DNA from: Betaproteobacteria bacterium
Lineage (GTDB): Bacteria; Pseudomonadota; Gammaproteobacteria; Burkholderiales; SG8-41
Assembly (NCBI GenBank): GCA_028292435.1
Contig: JAQGMI010000073.1
Span: 1-52,523, forward strand
Direction of reading: 5' to 3'
DNA length: 52,523 nt
Position 1 is the first letter of the stretch. Each line of letters opens with the position of its first letter. The notes below the pieces were generated by a model. It worked only from the letters and a program-made list of their open reading frames with translations, made no database searches and was not told the DNA's origin. Positions 48,576-52,523 of the stretch are shown one piece after another. A program made the position numbers and the translations under genes.

Positions 48576-49778
48576 TTAGACTCTCTCGAGAATCGCGGCC
48601 ATGCCCTGCCCGCCGCCGATGCACAGGCTGACGAGTGCATAGCGTCCACCGGTGCGCTGGAGTTGACGCGCTGCAGTCAAGGCGATACGTGCGCCGGACG
48701 CGCCGAGCGGGTGACCGAGCGCAATTGCGCCACCATTCGGATTCACGCGTTTGTCGTCGAACGCAACGCCGAGACCTTTGAGGCAGGACAGCACCTGGGT
48801 GGCGAAGGCTTCGTTGATTTCGATGATGTCCATGTCCTTGATCGTCAATCCCACGCGAGCGAGCGCTTTCTTGGAGGCGGCGACCGGGCCGATGCCCATG
48901 ATGCGCGGGGGCACGCCCATCGCTGCGGTGGCGATGACGCGCGCAATCGGCTTGATCCCGGCTTTTTCACCCGCCTGCAGGCTACCCATGAGAATTGCGA
49001 CCGCACCGTCGTTGACGCCTGACGCATTGCCGGCAGTGGTGACACCGCCTTCATAGAGGACCTTCATTTTGGCGAGGGTCGCCATGTCGGTCTGCGGGCG
49101 CGGATGCTCGTCGTCGGCGACGGCTGGTGCCGGGCCCTTGCGGGTGGCCGGCATCTCGACCGGGGCGATTTCGCCGGTAAAAAAGCCTTCGCCTTTGGCA
49201 ATCGAATATTTCTGCTGCGACGCCAGCGCGAATGTGTCGGCTTCTTCGCGCTTGATGTCGTATTCCTTGGCGAGGTTGTCGGCGGTCTGCGGCATCTGGT
49301 CATCGCCGTAGAGCTTGTTTAGTTTGGGATTCGAAAAACGCGGACCTATCGTGCTGTCGTAAATCCGCAGGTCGCGCGCAAACGGATTTTCACTCTTTGC
49401 AAATACGAACGGCGCGCGGCTCATACTTTCTGTGCCGCCAACAAGGAAAACGTCACCTTCACCCGCGGTGATCGAATGCGCGGCGTGTGCAATCGCGCCG
49501 AGGCCGCTCGCGCAGTTACGCTGCAGGACTGTGCCCGGGATTTCAATCGGCAGGTCGGCCGACAATCCTGCATGGCGTGCTACGCAGCGTGCGTCTTCGC
49601 CGCCCTGGTTGGCGCAGCCGACGACGATGTCTTCGATCTGTTCGGCTTTAAATTTGCTGCCCGCGAGCACCGACTTGATGGCGCTGGCAAGCAGGTCATC
49701 GGGACGTACTTTAGCGAGCGAGCCGGCATAGCGGCCAAACGGCGTGCGTTTTCCATCGTAAATATAAGCGTTCAGCAT
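48576..49778 (-). CDS. Acetyl-CoA C-acyltransferase (thiolase)
   Basis: A thiolase of 400 residues. The nucleophile Cys is in LQRNCASGLGAI (near 90), the catalytic His in GGAIALGHPLGASGAR, and the second Cys in SLCIGGGQGMAAI. The segment STIGPRFSNPKLNKLYG recalls 3-oxoadipyl-CoA thiolases (PcaF/PaaJ), but acetoacetyl-CoA is also plausible given the neighbours. AAGGAA precedes the ATG. It lies 21 bases after the 3-hydroxyacyl-CoA dehydrogenase. Confidence 0.92.
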   Translation of the reverse strand: MLNAYIYDGKRTPFGRYAGSLAKVRPDDLLASAIKSVLAGSKFKAEQIEDIVVGCANQGGEDARCVARHAGLSADLPIEIPGTVLQRNCASGLGAIAHAAHSITAGEGDVFLVGGTESMSRAPFVFAKSENPFARDLRIYDSTIGPRFSNPKLNKLYGDDQMPQTADNLAKEYDIKREEADTFALASQQKYSIAKGEGFFTGEIAPVEMPATRKGPAPAVADDEHPRPQTDMATLAKMKVLYEGGVTTAGNASGVNDGAVAILMGSLQAGEKAGIKPIARVIATAAMGVPPRIMGIGPVAASKKALARVGLTIKDMDIIEINEAFATQVLSCLKGLGVAFDDKRVNPNGGAIALGHPLGASGARIALTAARQLQRTGGRYALVSLCIGGGQGMAAILERV

Positions 49779-49799
49779 GAGAGTTCCTTCAGTCGTCGA

Positions 49800-51329
49800 T
49801 CAAGGTTCGTTGGTGAGAGCGGATACACCGAGCTTGGCGCGGCGCGTGAGCCAGATATTCGGACGGTAACGCGGATCGCCGTAGATCCGATACATCGCCG
49901 TCAGCACCCGATGAATGCGTTCGACGCCCAGTACGTCGGCAAACTTGAACGGTCCGTTCGGATAATTGAGGCCGAGTGTCACCGCCTTGTCGATATCGGC
50001 CGGTGTGCCGACGCGGCTTTGCGCAATCGAACAACCGATATTGACGACCATCGCCACGATGCGCTGCGCGATGAAGCCAGGGCTATCGCGGCATACGGTG
50101 ACTGGAACGCCGTCGGATGCGAGCAAGCCGTGCGCCGCATCGCGGTACGCCATGTCCGTCAACGGCGTCCCCATGATGGTGCGACGCTTGGCGAGCGGGA
50201 AAAGCGTATCGACGGCAACCGTGCGTTTGGGATCGAGGCCCTGCTCGACTGCGCAAGTCGTTGCGTCGTCGCCGATCGGCGTGACAAGGCACAGCGCCTT
50301 GGCGCTTGGCGTTTTACCGGATTCAATGTTGGCGCCGAGCTTGCCGAGTAATTCGGTCAATGCTTTGTGCCCTGCCGTCTCGACCGAACTGACCCAGACG
50401 CTGTCCGGCCTTGCCGTCGGCGCCGGCGGTTCAGGCGCGACAATCGGTTTCATCTCTGCGTCGTAGTTGTAAAAACCTTTTTTGGTCTTGCGGCCGAGCA
50501 CGCCTGCTTCATAACGCGACTGCATGATCAGGTTCGGCCGGTAGCGCGGTTCCTGGAAGAACTGGTTATAGATAAGGATAGACGCAGGTTGCGTGACGTC
50601 GAGGCCGGTCAACTCCATCAGCTCGAACGGGCCCATGCGGAAACCACCGACGTCGCGCATGGTGCGGTCGACGTCGGCAAAGTTCGAGATACCTTCATAA
50701 ACAAGATGCGACGCTTCGAGCGAGAAACCGCGGCCAACCTGGTTCACGAGAAAGCCGGGAGCGTCGGTGCAACGCACCGGTTCGCGCGTCATGCGCTTGC
50801 CGATCGTGACCAGCGCGTCGCATACCCACTCGTCCGTCAACAATCCGGAAATGACTTCGACGAGCCGCATGAGCGGGACCGGGTTGAAAAAATGGAAACC
50901 CGCGAAACGCTGCGGCGTCTTCAGCTTCGCCGCGATGGTCGTCACCGACATCGACGACGTATTCGTTGCAAGAATGCAATCCGGTGAGACGATGCCTTCA
51001 AGTTCGCCGAATACCTGGCGCTTAACGTCGAGATTTTCGACGACCGCTTCGATGATCGCGTGGCAGGGTTTGAACTCGGTTAATGCGTTAATGACTTTGA
51101 TCCGCGCAGTTGCGGCGGCGGCCTCTTCCTTCGACATGCTGCCTTTTTCAGCCGCGCGCGTGAGCATCTTGGCGACAAACTCGCGCGCTTCATCGGCGGC
51201 GCCCGCGCGCGTGTCCATCATCAATACGTTCATGCCGCCGGCGGCAGCGACTTGCACAATGCCGCGGCCCATGGCGCCGGTGCCTAGTACGCCTATCGTG
51301 AGGTCGGGTCGGTTTGCATCAAAACTCAT
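49800..51329 (-). CDS. 3-hydroxyacyl-CoA dehydrogenase (PaaH-like)
   Basis: A 509-residue NAD-dependent dehydrogenase. The Rossmann domain has GVLGTGAMGRGIVQVAA, the catalytic His is in GFHFFNPVPLMRLVEV and Glu in IIEAVVENLDVK. Two C-terminal 3HCDH domains follow (about 190-290 and 400-500), the layout of PaaH/PaaC-type enzymes rather than short single-domain ones. AGGA precedes the ATG. It forms a tight pair with the thiolase and probably supplies its substrate. Confidence 0.92.
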   Translation of the reverse strand: MSFDANRPDLTIGVLGTGAMGRGIVQVAAAGGMNVLMMDTRAGAADEAREFVAKMLTRAAEKGSMSKEEAAAATARIKVINALTEFKPCHAIIEAVVENLDVKRQVFGELEGIVSPDCILATNTSSMSVTTIAAKLKTPQRFAGFHFFNPVPLMRLVEVISGLLTDEWVCDALVTIGKRMTREPVRCTDAPGFLVNQVGRGFSLEASHLVYEGISNFADVDRTMRDVGGFRMGPFELMELTGLDVTQPASILIYNQFFQEPRYRPNLIMQSRYEAGVLGRKTKKGFYNYDAEMKPIVAPEPPAPTARPDSVWVSSVETAGHKALTELLGKLGANIESGKTPSAKALCLVTPIGDDATTCAVEQGLDPKRTVAVDTLFPLAKRRTIMGTPLTDMAYRDAAHGLLASDGVPVTVCRDSPGFIAQRIVAMVVNIGCSIAQSRVGTPADIDKAVTLGLNYPNGPFKFADVLGVERIHRVLTAMYRIYGDPRYRPNIWLTRRAKLGVSALTNEP

Positions 51330-51507
51330 GGCGTCCTTTGGGTGTTTGAATCGACGATGAGGCCGTTAGCGGCCTTAAGTACGATGTGTGCGAATGAGCG
51401 GAATCTGACTTGCGGAATTAGTCAAGAAAAGCGGACTCGAAGGGCTCCGTCTACGCGAAAAAGTATACCAGAATTAAGGGTTCCTGCTGACGCCGCGCCG
51501 CGCTTTG

Positions 51508-52260
51508 CTAGGGCTTGCGGCGTGCGGTGAAAGCCCGGCTCGCTTCGTCTATACGGCCCGACGCCAGCAACAGCGCGTTGAGCTGCTTACCGAGCGTCAA
51601 CGCATCCGCGAGCGGCATATTACAAGCCGCGCGATGGGTTTCCTTGGTCAAGCGCACGGCCGCCGGATCGAGCGCAGCGATTTGCGCAGTGAGTGTCGTT
51701 TCGACCGCTGCCAATTCGTCGGCGTCAGCCGCAAGCCGGTTAATCAATCCCATGTCGAACAGCGTTCGTGCGCTGGTGATTTCACCCAATAACAGAAGTT
51801 CGAGCGCGCGCCGCGGTCCGAGCAGATTCGAAAGAACGGCCGTGTTGACCGCGGCGGGAAAACGGTTGTTCATTTCAACCGCGCCGAATTTAGCCGATTC
51901 ATCTGCGATGACAAAATCGCATGCCATCGCGAGCGTGAAACCGCCGGCAACCGCATAACCGCTTACTACCGCTATCGACGGCTTCGTTAGTTTGTGCAGC
52001 CGCTCGAAGATCGCGGCATAGGCGTCGTCATATGCGAGCACGCTATCGAGATCGCGCGGCAGGTCGGCGGCGAGTTCGCGCCCCGCGCAGAAATGCGCGC
52101 CCGCGCCCTTGATGACAATGCATCTGCAATCGCTCGCTGCGCCGGCCTCCGTCAAGGCCAGCGTGAGCGATGCAATCATTTCGGGGTTGAGCGCATTGCG
52201 GCGGTCGGGCCGATCGAGAATAATTTCGCGAACACTCGCGCGGTTCTGAATGCGGATCAT
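51508..52260 (-). CDS. Enoyl-CoA hydratase/isomerase family protein
   Basis: A crotonase-fold enzyme of 250 residues. The oxyanion-hole segments are HFCAGRELAADL and YAVAGGFTLAMACDFVIA; candidate catalytic Glu are in FGAVEMNNRFP and ALELLLLGEITSA. The usual PGxGGTQ loop is replaced, so the substrate may be unusual. I chose ATG at 52260 with AAGGGG upstream; the longer frame adds residues not seen in the family. It is 11 bases after a Bug gene and 178 bases before the 3-hydroxyacyl-CoA dehydrogenase. Confidence 0.88.
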   Translation of the reverse strand: MIRIQNRASVREIILDRPDRRNALNPEMIASLTLALTEAGAASDCRCIVIKGAGAHFCAGRELAADLPRDLDSVLAYDDAYAAIFERLHKLTKPSIAVVSGYAVAGGFTLAMACDFVIADESAKFGAVEMNNRFPAAVNTAVLSNLLGPRRALELLLLGEITSARTLFDMGLINRLAADADELAAVETTLTAQIAALDPAAVRLTKETHRAACNMPLADALTLGKQLNALLLASGRIDEASRAFTARRKP

Positions 52261-52271
52261 GGCGCGCCCCT

Positions 52272-52523
52272 TTATTCGGCCTGTATGCCGGCTGCCTGCA
52301 CGACCTTCGTCCACTTCGTTACCTGGTTTTGTACGAAGGTTGCAAAAGCGGCCGGTGAATTGCCTACGCCTTCCGCACCATTGGCAGCAAGCAGGCTGCG
52401 CATGGAAGGTGACGCAATGGAGGCTGCGGAATCAGCGTTGATTCGATTGATGATGGCGCGCGGCGTATTCGCGGGTGCGAGCAGCCCCTGCCACGCGCTG
52501 GTCTCGAACCCGGGCAACCCGAG
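52272..52523 (-). CDS. Bug/TctC-family binding protein, C-terminal part (5' end outside window)
   Basis: The frame is open to the window edge and encodes the C-terminal 83 residues of a fourth Bug-family binding protein: LPGFETSAWQGLLAPANTP, followed by AIINRINADSAA and the end VTKWTKVVQAAGIQAE. It is the most upstream visible gene of the catabolic cluster, so the cluster is flanked by binding proteins on both sides. Confidence 0.88.
   Translation of the reverse strand, partial: LGLPGFETSAWQGLLAPANTPRAIINRINADSAASIASPSMRSLLAANGAEGVGNSPAAFATFVQNQVTKWTKVVQAAGIQAE

Overview
The window looks like a chromosomal segment of a betaproteobacterium, most likely Burkholderiales-type. By eye it is GC-rich. 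It carries block orders I know from beta-proteobacteria (rseP-bamA-ompH-lpxD-fabZ-lpxA-lpxB-rnhB; trmH-like gene/ppsR/ppsA; pyrG-kdsA-eno-ftsB; rne/rluC; maf-yceD-rpmF-plsX-fabHDG-acpP-fabF-pabC-mltG-tmk-holB-tatD-ankyrin). It also has four solute-binding proteins of the Bug/TctC family, whose expansion is typical of Burkholderiales. GTG and TTG starts and 1-4 base stop/start overlaps are common, so many genes are probably translationally coupled. I saw no rRNA, tRNA, CRISPR array, transposase or prophage.

Layout. 1-7.1 kb: envelope operon (end of RseP, BamA, OmpH/Skp, lipid A enzymes LpxD/LpxA/LpxB, FabZ, RNase HII). 7.2-9.5 kb: a divergent pair that I read as SenB (selenosugar synthase) and SenA (selenoneine synthase, EgtB-like), sitting between rnhB and an RNA methyltransferase. 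9.5-13.6 kb: RNA methyltransferase, PEP synthase regulator and PEP synthase. 13.6-18.8 kb: pyrG, a duplicated stub of the kdsA start, kdsA, eno, ftsB and convergent folD. 19-24.5 kb: accessory stretch with two Bug proteins, a UGSC-family selenoprotein split by an in-frame UGA and followed by a bacterial SECIS-like hairpin, two small unknown genes and a low-molecular-weight phosphatase. 24.5-29.7 kb: RNase E, RluC, a HAD phosphatase and a Rieske protein. 29.7-43 kb: SppA, a tetrapyrrole-methylase-fold methyltransferase, Maf, then L32, the fatty-acid synthesis operon, MltG, Tmk, HolB, TatD and an ankyrin protein.

43.1-45.1 kb is the most puzzling stretch. On the minus strand it holds a duplicated set of very small proteins (A-B-A'-B'), two zinc-ribbon-like fragments (one apparently frameshifted) and a single-domain response regulator. 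45.1-52.5 kb is a minus-strand catabolic cluster (Bug, enoyl-CoA hydratase, 3-hydroxyacyl-CoA dehydrogenase, thiolase, glutaryl-CoA-dehydrogenase-like enzyme, Bug, alpha/beta hydrolase). Its enzymes together could take glutaryl-CoA to two acetyl-CoA.

The main theme is selenium. One window carries both a selenoneine module and a selenocysteine protein, two separate outlets for selenophosphate. The selenophosphate synthetase and the Sec insertion machinery are not in the window.
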